A DNA stretch of 64,000 nt. It comes from JALYXV01 sp963791545. Lineage in GTDB: Bacteria; Actinomycetota; Acidimicrobiia; Acidimicrobiales; Palsa-688. A program made the position numbers and the translations under genes. Below, in pieces: positions 54,559-62,372 of the stretch; position 1 is the first letter of the stretch; each line of letters opens with the position of its first letter. The stretch covers positions 992,001 through 1,056,000 of the forward strand of contig CAWBSR010000015.1 of assembly GCA_963791545.1 (NCBI GenBank). Direction: 5' to 3'. The notes beneath the pieces are model-generated. The model was not told the DNA's origin. It saw only the letters and a program-made list of their open reading frames with translations, and did no database searches.

Positions 54559-54760
54559 ATGAAACTTCCATCCGAACCTGGGGGCGGTCCGCCTGGTTCT
54601 GGAAGGTGATTCTCTTTGGTGCTTTCGTGAACGCAGTGGGTGTCCCGCTGTTCGTCGTTGAACGAAGGCATGCGCAGGCCTTGCTGGCTCTCGGAGCAAC
54701 GATCGTCCTCGGCCTGATGACTGTGATGGCGAGGCCACGATCGGGGGGAGCGGGGCCTGA
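54559..54760 (+). pseudogene. small membrane protein with frame break
   Basis: An ATG frame gives MKLPSEPGGGPPGSGR and stops. The adjacent frame continues WFWKVILFGAFVNAVGVPLF and ALLALGATIVLGLMTVMARP, two membrane helices. One indel in the glycine/proline stretch separates them; the second part could start at the GTG at 54609. Confidence 0.45.
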
Positions 54761-55014
54761 GCCGCTACACAGCAGCCCAATTACCACCCGTTGGCCCGCG
54801 AGAGGCGTAGCCGAGACGACCGGAGACGCACACTCCCGTCGATACGCGCCGTCTGGGATGGGGCTCACGACCCGGCTGATCCCGTTCAGATGCGATGTTC
54901 GGGCGCGCTGCGACAGCCGGAATCGGGGCTTCCGACACCGGCGACGGCGTCGCAGAGCTGCTGAGTCACCGACGGTTGGTGTGCCGTGGTCCGACACCAA
55001 GTACGATGTTCCGC

Positions 55015-55254
55015 ATGGACGCAGTGCAGCAGTTCTTGGTCTCGGCATCTGGGCAAATGTCCCTGCCTGCCGCCGTACGCCGGCGGTGGCACCTTGACCA
55101 TGGGGGCCCGGTCGACGTTGTCGATCTGGGATTCGGAGTATTGACCGTACCCGCTGGGGAGGCAAGGCATCTTCTTGGCGACCTTCTCAGCCGCGAAGAA
55201 CATGCGGCCTTCGTCGCGGACCTATCGGAGGATCCCGACCTCGCCACCACGTGA
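55015..55254 (+). CDS. AbrB/SpoVT-type antitoxin
   Basis: 79 residues from the ATG at 55015: QQFLVSASGQMSLPAAVRRR and WHLDHGGPVDVVDLGFGVLT form the swapped-hairpin DNA-binding fold, followed by a helical tail (HLLGDLLSREEHAAFVADL). An ATG nine bases upstream is an alternative. The stop overlaps the toxin GTG (GTGA). Confidence 0.85.
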   Translation: MDAVQQFLVSASGQMSLPAAVRRRWHLDHGGPVDVVDLGFGVLTVPAGEARHLLGDLLSREEHAAFVADLSEDPDLATT

Positions 55255-55682
55255 CCCACGCCGTCATCGACGATCATCTCCTACGTGATTTGGTTGCAGA
55301 AGATCTCAGTGAGCAACTCAATCGCATCGCCGGGGAATATTCGCTTGCAACGACGAATCTCTACTTCGTTCGCCTCTGCGAGAGCGTCATAGGAGCACGG
55401 GGCGGCCAACTGACTGGAAACTGGTCCCCTGAGCGGCGGCGTGCGCTTGGTCAACGCCTCCTCCAACTCCCAGACTCGATTCTGATCGTGCCAATACGCC
55501 TGATCGGATACCGGATGGCGGAGGTGTCGGCCGCACACAGGGTTTCAACCCTGGGCGCCGAGGCGATTGCCGCAGCCGAGCACCTCGCCGGCCCGTTGTG
55601 CGTCTGGGATGGTGACGACGGACCAGCAATCCGATCTGCTGCCGCGGCTAGCGGCATCGACTACCGAACTCTGAGCCGTTGA
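55251..55682 (+). CDS. PIN-like toxin paired with the AbrB antitoxin
   Basis: 143 residues. The start (THAVIDDHLLRDLVAEDL) carries paired Asp at the usual first PIN position. The middle has LATTNLYFVRLCESVIGARG, and the end has LGAEAIAAAEHLAGPLCVWD with further acidic residues. It belongs to a divergent PIN family in which the second and third acidic sites are less clear. Coupled to the antitoxin by a four-base overlap. Confidence 0.75.
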   Translation: MTHAVIDDHLLRDLVAEDLSEQLNRIAGEYSLATTNLYFVRLCESVIGARGGQLTGNWSPERRRALGQRLLQLPDSILIVPIRLIGYRMAEVSAAHRVSTLGAEAIAAAEHLAGPLCVWDGDDGPAIRSAAAASGIDYRTLSR

Positions 55683-56081
55683 AGAGACTCCGCCTCTACC
55701 GCCGTCCGGCGGCGAACGCTCATTTCCGTCTGATCGGATCGGCTCGTCGACTGACCAACCTCAGGCTGGCTAACCGCACCGATCAATCGCTCGGCTGCGT
55801 TCGGGGCAGTCACATCTGTGGACGATTTGCCGGCGGATCGCGCCCACTCGATGCCACGAACGGGAACACTCCCCGCTGCCGACGGACTGGCACCGGATTG
55901 GAAGTGGTTCTCTACGACAAGGACGACGAGCCAGGACATCCCATCGATGCCTCCTGTCCGCTCCGAGGGCATCCGCAACGGGTCAGTCGAGCGCAGCGGC
56001 GATGTCGGCGTCGACGTTGAGCGTGCGAACGGCCGAGGCCTCCTCGAGCGATGTCCCGGCGGTATGGGCGCCCTTGGCGTT
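55683..56081. other. gap between convergent genes
   Basis: No supported gene and no obvious hairpin. Confidence 0.45.
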
Positions 56082-57080
56082 TTAGTCGGAGCGCAGCTGG
56101 TCGGCCATGGCGTCGATCGCGGCGGTAAACACCTCGCCCATGCTCCCGCCGAAATGACCGGCGTCGTCGACGACGACCAGGCGGCTCGCGGGCCATGCCT
56201 TGTGCAGATCCCATGCTGTGTCGAGCGGGCCGGAGACGTCGTGGAGCCCGTGGATCAGCGTGGCGGGGATGTGAGCGATGCTCGCCACGTTCGCCAGCAC
56301 CTCGTTGTCGGCGAGGAAGCAGCCGTGCCCCCAGTAGTGCGTCACCAGTCGGGCGAAGACCATCTGCCAGGACAGGTCGCGGACGCTGAGATGGGGCTCG
56401 TAGCCCGGTGCGAGTGACATGTGGGTGTCCTCCCACTCGCACCACCGTCGGGCAGCCTCCTCGCGTACCGACTGGTCTGGGCTGGCGAGCAGTCGAGCGT
56501 ACGCGGCAGCTAGATCGCCTCCCCGTTCTGGCTCTGGCACCAGTTCCACGAAGCGGTCCCACTGCCGGGGGAACACCCGCCCCATGTCCCTGGTGATCCA
56601 CTGCGTCTCCCTCCACCGTCCTGATGTGACTGCGGCCAGCACCATGCCGAGCACCCGTTCCGGATGACGCTCGGCGTAGACCAGGGCGAGCGTCACGCCC
56701 CACGAGCCGCCGATCACGAGCCACCGGTCGATCCCGAGGTGGGCGCGCAGCCGCTCCATGTCAGCGACAAGATGGTCCGTCGTGTTTGTCGATAGATCGG
56801 CTTCGACGTCGCTGCCCAAGGGCCGGCTGCGACCGCATCCTCGCTGGTCGAAGATGACCGCACGATAGCGGGACGGATCGAAGTTCCGCCGGCTGTTCGC
56901 CGAGGCTGGCGCGCCCGGACCACCGTGCAACCAAACCGCCGGGAGACCGTCGGGCGAGCCGACGACCTCCCAGTACAGCGCGTGAGCATCGCCCACATCG
57001 AGGTGGCCGGACTTGTATGGCGCAACGGGCGGGTACACGGCGGCGATTCTCGCAGGACAGAAAGAACCCGACACCGTCAT
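56082..57080 (-). CDS. pip: proline iminopeptidase (S33 family)
   Basis: 332 residues from the ATG at 57080, the usual length for the family. Motifs: HGGPGAPASANSRRNFDP, IFDQRGCGRSRPLG, nucleophile Ser in VIGGSWGVTLALVYAERHPE, Asp in IHGLHDVSGPL and His in DAGHFGGS. It releases N-terminal proline from peptides in the cytosol. A longer reverse frame to 57674 is an out-of-frame read of the recombinase gene upstream and is not part of this protein. Confidence 0.93.
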   Translation of the reverse strand: MTVSGSFCPARIAAVYPPVAPYKSGHLDVGDAHALYWEVVGSPDGLPAVWLHGGPGAPASANSRRNFDPSRYRAVIFDQRGCGRSRPLGSDVEADLSTNTTDHLVADMERLRAHLGIDRWLVIGGSWGVTLALVYAERHPERVLGMVLAAVTSGRWRETQWITRDMGRVFPRQWDRFVELVPEPERGGDLAAAYARLLASPDQSVREEAARRWCEWEDTHMSLAPGYEPHLSVRDLSWQMVFARLVTHYWGHGCFLADNEVLANVASIAHIPATLIHGLHDVSGPLDTAWDLHKAWPASRLVVVDDAGHFGGSMGEVFTAAIDAMADQLRSD

Positions 57081-57228
57081 CGACCTCGCGCTGAGCCGAA
57101 CAGAACGTCGGCGGACCAGCGGTGGCAGATCACGATCCTCGGAACAATCGGCGTTCTGCACCGGTCGAGGCTGAGCCCGGACGCCGTAATTGTGCCAAAG
57201 GGTTCGGCGTCGATCGGCGAGTGTCCGG

Positions 57229-58149
57229 TCAATCAGGCGAGCCGTCGTCGTCGGTGGTGGGCGTCGGGATCTCGAGGTGGAGCCGTTCGGCGGCGGTGCG
57301 GCGGGCTTTGTCGCCGCGGCGGTCGTAGCGTGAGGTGGTGGCGGGGGAGGCGTGTCCGAGGAGTTGTTGTACGGCGGGCAGGTCGGCGCCGGCGTCGAGG
57401 AGATCCCCGGCGTAGCTGCGGCGCAGGTCGTGCGGTGAGAGCGCCTTGACCCCAGCGGCCAGGCTGCGTCGACCCAGAACCTGTCGGATGGCTTCGCCGC
57501 TGAGAGCGCGGCCGTGCTGCACGTTGTCTCCCCGGTCGATGGGGCAGAACAACGGCCCCGGTTGGTCGCATCGCCAGGCCAGCCAGCCCTCGATGGTCGG
57601 GGCGGCGGTGGGGGAGAGGGGCACCAGGCGTTGTTTGCCGCCTTTGCCCACGACCCGGATGGCGGCCGGGTCAAGGTCGAGGTCGGCCAGGTGCAACCCG
57701 GCGAGCTCGGCCCGGCGACCGCCGGAGAGGTAGGCGAGGGCGATGATGGCGGCGTCGCGGGCCCCGGCCGGCCTCGGGTCGGCGGCGCACACGCCGAGCA
57801 GGGCGTTGAGTTCGTCTTGTTCGACGTTGCGCCCGGCGGGGAGTCGGCTGCCGGGGATGGGTCGGAGGTCGACGGCCCGGAGGTAGTCGTCGGTGGCCAG
57901 GGTGCCGAGCCGCAAGGCGGCTTTGAGAGCCCCTCGGAGGGCGGCGATGTGTTTGTTGGCGGTGGCCGGGGCGTAGCGGCCGTCAGTCACGGCCCGGGCC
58001 AGGGCGGCTCGGATGGCGGTGGTGTGGGTGAAACGCAGGCTGGCCCACGACAAGGTGTCGATGTCCGCGGCGCCGCCCGAAACCCAGTTGGCGATGGCGG
58101 CCAGGCACGCAGTCATGGTCCTCCGGCCGTCGCCGGACAGGCCGGCCAC
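57229..58149 (-). CDS. XerC-like tyrosine recombinase
   Basis: 306 residues. The N-terminal SAM-like domain is TTAIRAALARAVTDGRYAPA and ALRGALKAALRLG. The catalytic domain has Arg in YLSGGRRAELAGLHL, Lys in VVGKGGKQRLVPL, HDLRR in KALSPHDLRRSYAGDLLDAG, and His and Tyr in LLGHASPATTSRYDRR. All catalytic residues are present. It lies directly downstream of an integrase fragment and Tn3 debris and may be a later insertion or a resolution enzyme of that element. Confidence 0.9.
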   Translation of the reverse strand: MAGLSGDGRRTMTACLAAIANWVSGGAADIDTLSWASLRFTHTTAIRAALARAVTDGRYAPATANKHIAALRGALKAALRLGTLATDDYLRAVDLRPIPGSRLPAGRNVEQDELNALLGVCAADPRPAGARDAAIIALAYLSGGRRAELAGLHLADLDLDPAAIRVVGKGGKQRLVPLSPTAAPTIEGWLAWRCDQPGPLFCPIDRGDNVQHGRALSGEAIRQVLGRRSLAAGVKALSPHDLRRSYAGDLLDAGADLPAVQQLLGHASPATTSRYDRRGDKARRTAAERLHLEIPTPTTDDDGSPD

Positions 58150-58586
58150 CTACACCCGGGCCGGCACTCGGCCCCAGTCGGCGACCACGGCGCCGTCGAG
58201 TGTCCGCCGGGTCGGGACCGGGATCGGCCGTACTGGCGCCACGTCGACGCGTCGAGGTCGACATCGTCGATGCGGATGGCGACGAGCTCGGCGACGCGGA
58301 CCCCGGTGTAGAGCAACGTCTTGACGAGCACCGCGTCGCCGGTCTTGCGGGCCTTCCACACGACCTCGTAGTAGCGGGGGATCTCGTCGTCGCTGGGCAC
58401 GTAGGGGAGACGTTTGGGTTGGCGAGCGACGTCGACGGCGAGTTCGTCTCGCAAGGCCCGGAACACCGCTTTCAGGTAGGCGTAGTCGGGCCGCTCGTCG
58501 CGGAGGTACTTGGCGAGCTGGCGGGCTTTGCGTTTGGGCGGCGTCCGGTGGGGCGGTCCCGGGGTGGCCGGGTCTGTGGTGCTCAC
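58113..58586 (-). pseudogene. integrase fragment coupled to tnpA
   Basis: From the GTG at 58586, overlapping the tnpA stop by GTGA: RKARQLAKYLRDERPDYAYL, KRLPYVPSDDEIPRYYEVVW and VLVKTLLYTGVRVAELVAIR with the first catalytic Arg, then DDVDLDA. After that the sequence loses all similarity (from about 58240), so the Lys, HxxR and Tyr are missing. In Tn4430-type elements a tyrosine recombinase similarly serves a Tn3 transposase. Confidence 0.75.
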
Positions 58587-59195
58587 GCCGCGAGGTCGAG
58601 GTGGTGGTCCAGGTCCAGCTGGAAATGCCCGTAGGGGTTGACGTTGGACCAGAACAGCGGCGAGAGCCCACGGCGGTCCTCCTCGACGAGACGCTCGGCC
58701 CAGACCGGCTCGGCCAGGACCCGCTGCACGAGGAGGGTGTTGAGGTGGACCAGCGCCGATTGGAGGAGGTGGAGGCTGAGCATCGTGATCTCTTGGTGCT
58801 CGCGGTCCGCTCCGGTCAGGTCGCCCTGTTTGCCGTAGCACAGCACCCCGTTGGCGCTGTTCCAGTTCTCGACGACCTCGAGGCCGCCGTGGACCTCCCG
58901 ACGCAGCTGCTCGGATGCCAAGTAGTCGCAGATGAAGATGGTGCGCACGGCCCGGCCGAGCTCTTCGAGGGCGGCGTAGGTAGGGTGCTTGGGGCCGCCC
59001 CGGGTGAAGCGGCGCAGGACCTGGTCGGCCTCGGCGGTGCCCAGGCGCAGGGCGGTGGCGAATTTGACCATCTGGTCGTACTGCCGGGCGATGAGCTCCC
59101 AGTCGATGGGCCGCCCGGCCAGCACTTGGGCGAGCTGTGACCACGCCGCTGACTCATCGGCGCGCAGGTTGCTCAGTTGATCGCCCGCAATCCGC
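58583..59195 (-). pseudogene. Tn3-family transposase, C-terminal fragment 2
   Basis: About 200 residues: IDWELIARQYDQMVKFATAL, RRFTRGGPKHPTYAALEELG, then LEVVENWNSANGVLCYGKQG, which carries the catalytic Glu region, and NVNPYGHFQLDLD at the end. The two catalytic Asp residues and the whole front are absent. It differs clearly from the fragment at 40255, so it comes from another transposon. The upstream end meets the repeat array at 59277. Confidence 0.82.
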
Positions 59196-59276
59196 CCCGA
59201 CGACGTCCTTCGACCAAGACCACAAGCCAACCAGCCAGCGGCCTCGTCGTAACCCGTTCGCCTCGAAGAATCCAGG

Positions 59277-59403
59277 GCTGACACCGCGCTGCCCACGGCT
59301 GCTGACACCTCACTGCGCACGAGCGCTGACACCCGACTGCGCAAAGGCGCTGACACGTTCACTGCGTTCCCGCTGACATCCCGGCTGCGCATGACAGCTG
59401 ACA
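59277..59403 (-). repeat. 24-bp repeat array, transposon-end-like (array 1)
   Basis: GCTGACA starts at 59277, 59301, 59325, 59349, 59372 and 59397. Most units carry TGCGCA or TGCGTT about 13 bases after the start of GCTGACA. Read on the reverse strand the units begin TGTCAGC. The pattern matches array 2 in the opposite orientation and array L in the same orientation. Confidence 0.75.
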
Positions 59404-59545
59404 CCAGAGCGTCGTTTTACAACAGATGGCAAGCAGCGCGTAGGCTCAACGGTATCTGACTTTACATAACCGACATTCTCGGCGGTTGGTCAACGGTCGC
59501 TATCAGGACCGGCGGTCAATGTGTAAATGTAGAACGAAGAGAAAA

Positions 59546-59633
59546 TGGCACGGGAAACGCAACGGTTTGTCAGTGGGAACGCAGGTCGATGTCAGTGGAT
59601 GCGCAACCGTTTGTCAGTGATGCGCTGACAATT
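59546..59633 (+). repeat. 22-bp repeat array next to the tni-like operon (array 2)
   Basis: Units start at 59546 (degenerate TGGCACGGGAAACGC), 59568 (TGTCAGTGGGAACGC), 59590 (TGTCAGTGGATGCGC) and 59612 (TGTCAGTGATGCGC), exactly 22 bases apart. TGTCA-type tandem sites are typical TnsB/TniA-binding sites at transposon ends. The array lies 24 bases beyond the last gene of the operon. Confidence 0.75.
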
Positions 59634-59656
59634 TGACAGCGGACGAAGTACGTCTG

Positions 59657-60373
59657 TTAGTACGGATCGGATGATTGGACGTGCGGCGGTGTTTCGTCGG
59701 GTGAATCCCAGCCTTGGAGGCCCAGGCTGAAGCCCACCGCTGGGTCGATGTCGATCCGGCGACCCTGCGCTACTACAAGGCCGGCCCGTTGGAGTACTTC
59801 GAGGCAGTTGTCGTCTGGCGCGACCTTGTCCTGGATCCAGCGCCTGTTGCCGTAGCCGCGCACGATGGCCAGGAGCACGGAGGCGACGTTCGCGGGTAAG
59901 GCGTCCTCGGCGATCATGATGTGGCTCAGCCGAAGGCGCTCGCCGACCGAGAGGCACGAAAGGTCGGCCTCGATCCGGTGGCTCTGCGGGCCGACGCGAC
60001 GCAGGCGCAGGCCGGTTCCATGAAGGCGGAGCTCGATTCGCCGCAGCGATGCTGCAACGGCTGGGAGCGTCCAGCCCAAAGCGACGGCCAGTTGTGAGCG
60101 CGTTATTGGACTGCTGTCGAAGATGGCGGCGGTCGCCCTGGCGTCGTCCGATGGCACGGGGGGTTCGGCTGGGTTGGGATGGATAAGCTGATCCAAGGGG
60201 ATGTCGAGGGTCTCGGAGAGGCGTACCAGTACGCCGATCGGCATCGTGTCGTCGTCAGCTGCATACCCGTTCAGGAACTGCCGGCGGACGCCGATCCGGT
60301 CCACCAGTTGCTGCATGGTTAGGCCGGCCGCGACACGGCGCTCGTCGATGAGCGACCGGTTCAGTCGAACCAT
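59657..60373 (-). CDS. XRE-type HTH regulator, last gene of the tni-like operon
   Basis: 238 residues from the ATG at 60373. The N-terminal HTH is LIDERRVAAGLTMQQLVDRI and GVRRQFLNGYAADDDTMPIG, followed by VRLSETLDIPLDQLIHP. A second domain (SQLAVALGWTLPAVAASLRR, then LRLSHIMIAEDALPANVASV) looks like another winged-helix region with an unknown C terminus. The start overlaps the end of the upstream gene by 13 bases. It may regulate transposition or bind the adjacent repeats. Confidence 0.75.
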   Translation of the reverse strand: MVRLNRSLIDERRVAAGLTMQQLVDRIGVRRQFLNGYAADDDTMPIGVLVRLSETLDIPLDQLIHPNPAEPPVPSDDARATAAIFDSSPITRSQLAVALGWTLPAVAASLRRIELRLHGTGLRLRRVGPQSHRIEADLSCLSVGERLRLSHIMIAEDALPANVASVLLAIVRGYGNRRWIQDKVAPDDNCLEVLQRAGLVVAQGRRIDIDPAVGFSLGLQGWDSPDETPPHVQSSDPY

Positions 60374-61629
60374 GGTGATGTCTTGCGGGGGGGATCCCCG
60401 ATCTGGACGAGCCGGAGGGCCTCGAGGCTGAGCCAGGAATCTGGCGGCGCTCGTTTCGGTCCCCAGAAAGACGGAAACGGAATCTGAAAGCGGATCCTGG
60501 TCCGCTCGGTCAAGGCGTCGAGCATCGCGCGCGCCTGGTTCAGGTCCATGGGGGCGGCCCCTGCCCGGTCGACGAACAGGCGGCTTCCCGCCCGTGCTCC
60601 TGCCTGGCGGCGCTGTCGTACCAGGGTCGTCACCAGTCCACGCGCCCAGGGCGGGATGGCGTAGCGGTTGCCGTCGATGTCGAGGTGTCGTGGCCCGCAT
60701 TGGCCGACTTTCGTACCCAGTACGGATTCGACGGCCGCTTCGCTGAGGAGCACCATCGCGCCCAGGGCGGTGGCGCGGGGGTCGGCGAGAGCCCGGAGAC
60801 GGGCGGCCCGGGGCCGGTCGAGGTGTGCGAACGAGTCGCTCGGGTCGACGGCCGCCGACTCTTGGCCGGTCGCCGTGAGCAGCCACCCGTTTCGGAACAG
60901 CTGAGCCTGTGCGGCCCGGAACCGCACGAGCGCCTCCCCGGCGTCGTGGCAATCGGCGGTGAGGCGCTGCAGGAAGGCATGGACGGCGGGCCGGCAGAGC
61001 GCGGTGCCTTCGGGCCAGGCCGCCAGCCACGTGGCGGCCTCACCCAAGCAGCGCAGGTAGGTGGCGTCGACCCGCTCGAACTGCTGAGGTGTCAATGTCC
61101 AGCGACAGGCGGCCCGAAACACCAGGAAGCTGTCGGCAGGCAACATCGGGCTGGGCTCGGCTGCCGGCGGCGCGCTTGACCCGTCGGGCCATTGTCGGTT
61201 GAACTCCTCGAGCGCCATCCGTTTCCAAGTGGTGCCCGACAGCGCCGCCGTCTGGGCGGGCGTCGGCGCTCCGGTATGCACGACAAGCCACAGGCGCATA
61301 CCGCGGGCGCCCGGTATCGACCTCAGGTCCTTCCAACGATCGGCGGGCAGCAGGTGGGCTCGCAGGACGAACAGGTCCCGGACCTGTTCCCCCACCATCC
61401 ACGTGCATGCCAATGGCCACGCCTTGGCACTCAGCCGCTCGAGGGTCAAGGTGTCGTGGTCTTTTCCGAGGGCGACAAGCATGTCCATGGCGAGCGACCT
61501 TCGGCCGGTGAGTCCGGGCGTCGGATGGCACACCACGCGACCGGCGTCGAGCGACGCCAGTGCGGACACGGCCCGGTAACAGCGATCGCTGTCGGTGGGG
61601 TCCAGGACGATGCGGACTGTTGGTGTCAG
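60361..61629 (-). CDS. unrecognised 422-residue protein in the tni-like operon
   Basis: The gene lies where tniQ is expected, but I see no TniQ zinc finger. Visible parts: GRVVCHPTPGLTGRRSLAMD, WPLACTWMVGEQVRDLFVLR, helical middle RWTLTPQQFERVDATYLRCL. A C-terminal stretch (HLDIDGNRYAIPPWARGLVT, LFVDRAGAAPMDLNQARAML) recalls a tyrosine-recombinase-like fold without its catalytic residues. The best start is a CTG at 61629 overlapping the tniB stop (CTGA); an ATG inside would remove about 45 residues. Overlaps on both sides show it belongs to the operon. Confidence 0.7.
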   Translation of the reverse strand: MTPTVRIVLDPTDSDRCYRAVSALASLDAGRVVCHPTPGLTGRRSLAMDMLVALGKDHDTLTLERLSAKAWPLACTWMVGEQVRDLFVLRAHLLPADRWKDLRSIPGARGMRLWLVVHTGAPTPAQTAALSGTTWKRMALEEFNRQWPDGSSAPPAAEPSPMLPADSFLVFRAACRWTLTPQQFERVDATYLRCLGEAATWLAAWPEGTALCRPAVHAFLQRLTADCHDAGEALVRFRAAQAQLFRNGWLLTATGQESAAVDPSDSFAHLDRPRAARLRALADPRATALGAMVLLSEAAVESVLGTKVGQCGPRHLDIDGNRYAIPPWARGLVTTLVRQRRQAGARAGSRLFVDRAGAAPMDLNQARAMLDALTERTRIRFQIPFPSFWGPKRAPPDSWLSLEALRLVQIGDPPRKTSPWFD

Positions 61630-62372
61630 GCCGCGTCCTTGCCGCCGCCGTGGAGTAGGAAGGCGTTTCGGGCGACGTCCTCGTCGAAGCCCCGGTCGCG
61701 CCGGGCGCACAACGACAGGGCGGTACGGGTGAAGGCAGCCCAGTTGCGGAAATTTCCATGAGCGAAGTGGTCATCGACGAACAGGATGAGTTGGTCGGAG
61801 GCGTCGGCGTAGAGGCGATGGAAGCGTCGCACCACGTCGAGCACTTGGGCCGAGGTCATGGGTGCGAAGCTGACCCGGCGGTAGATACGCGAGCGGAGCA
61901 TCGGCTCTCGGGCCAACACGTCCCAGCATCCGTCGCCGCCGACGAGCAGCAGCCCGAACGTAGTGGCGGGATGGTCGTGGAGGTGGCGGAGGAACTCGAT
62001 GCATTCCCGGTTGAGTCGTTGCGCCTCGTCGACTACCACCATCCGGCGACACGTCGACAGCTCCTCGATCAGGCGGCCGGTCAGGCTGAACCGGTCGCCC
62101 TTCGGGGCCGGTTCACCGGCCAGGCTCATCCACAGCTCGGCGGCCACCAGCCGCATGGTCGGTCGGCTGGGGAACGACGCCCAGCACACAACACCTTGTT
62201 GTCGGGCCGCCAAGGCGTCGTCAACCGCGAACGTCTTGCCCGAACCTGCCGGGCCGTGCACCGCCCCCATGGCGCAGGCGGCCCACACGTCGGCTGCCGC
62301 GTGACGGGTCAACAGCAGCTGCTCGGTGGCCACGGTGTTGGCGTCGCAGAGCCCGAGGAAATGGCGGCCCAT
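61626..62372 (-). CDS. tniB: TniB-like AAA ATPase
   Basis: 248 residues from the ATG at 62372, overlapping the tniA stop (TGATG). Walker A is in VHGPAGSGKTFAVDDAL, Walker B in RRMVVVDEAQRLN, with sensor-like LLLVGGDGCWDVL and the arginine in REPMLRSRIYRRVSFAPM. TniB/TnsC-type ATPases choose target DNA and activate the transposase. A longer frame to 62411 starts inside tniA and is less likely. Confidence 0.85.
   Translation of the reverse strand: MGRHFLGLCDANTVATEQLLLTRHAAADVWAACAMGAVHGPAGSGKTFAVDDALAARQQGVVCWASFPSRPTMRLVAAELWMSLAGEPAPKGDRFSLTGRLIEELSTCRRMVVVDEAQRLNRECIEFLRHLHDHPATTFGLLLVGGDGCWDVLAREPMLRSRIYRRVSFAPMTSAQVLDVVRRFHRLYADASDQLILFVDDHFAHGNFRNWAAFTRTALSLCARRDRGFDEDVARNAFLLHGGGKDAA

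Noticed and set aside
57081..57674. N-terminal extension of the proline iminopeptidase frame
   Set aside because: The extra residues are the recombinase gene read out of frame; the ATG at 57080 gives the family length.
31202..59403. Array L and array 1 as the two ends of one 28-kb transposon
   Set aside because: They have the same orientation. Transposon ends should face each other as inverted copies, so they are better read as two separate right-hand ends.
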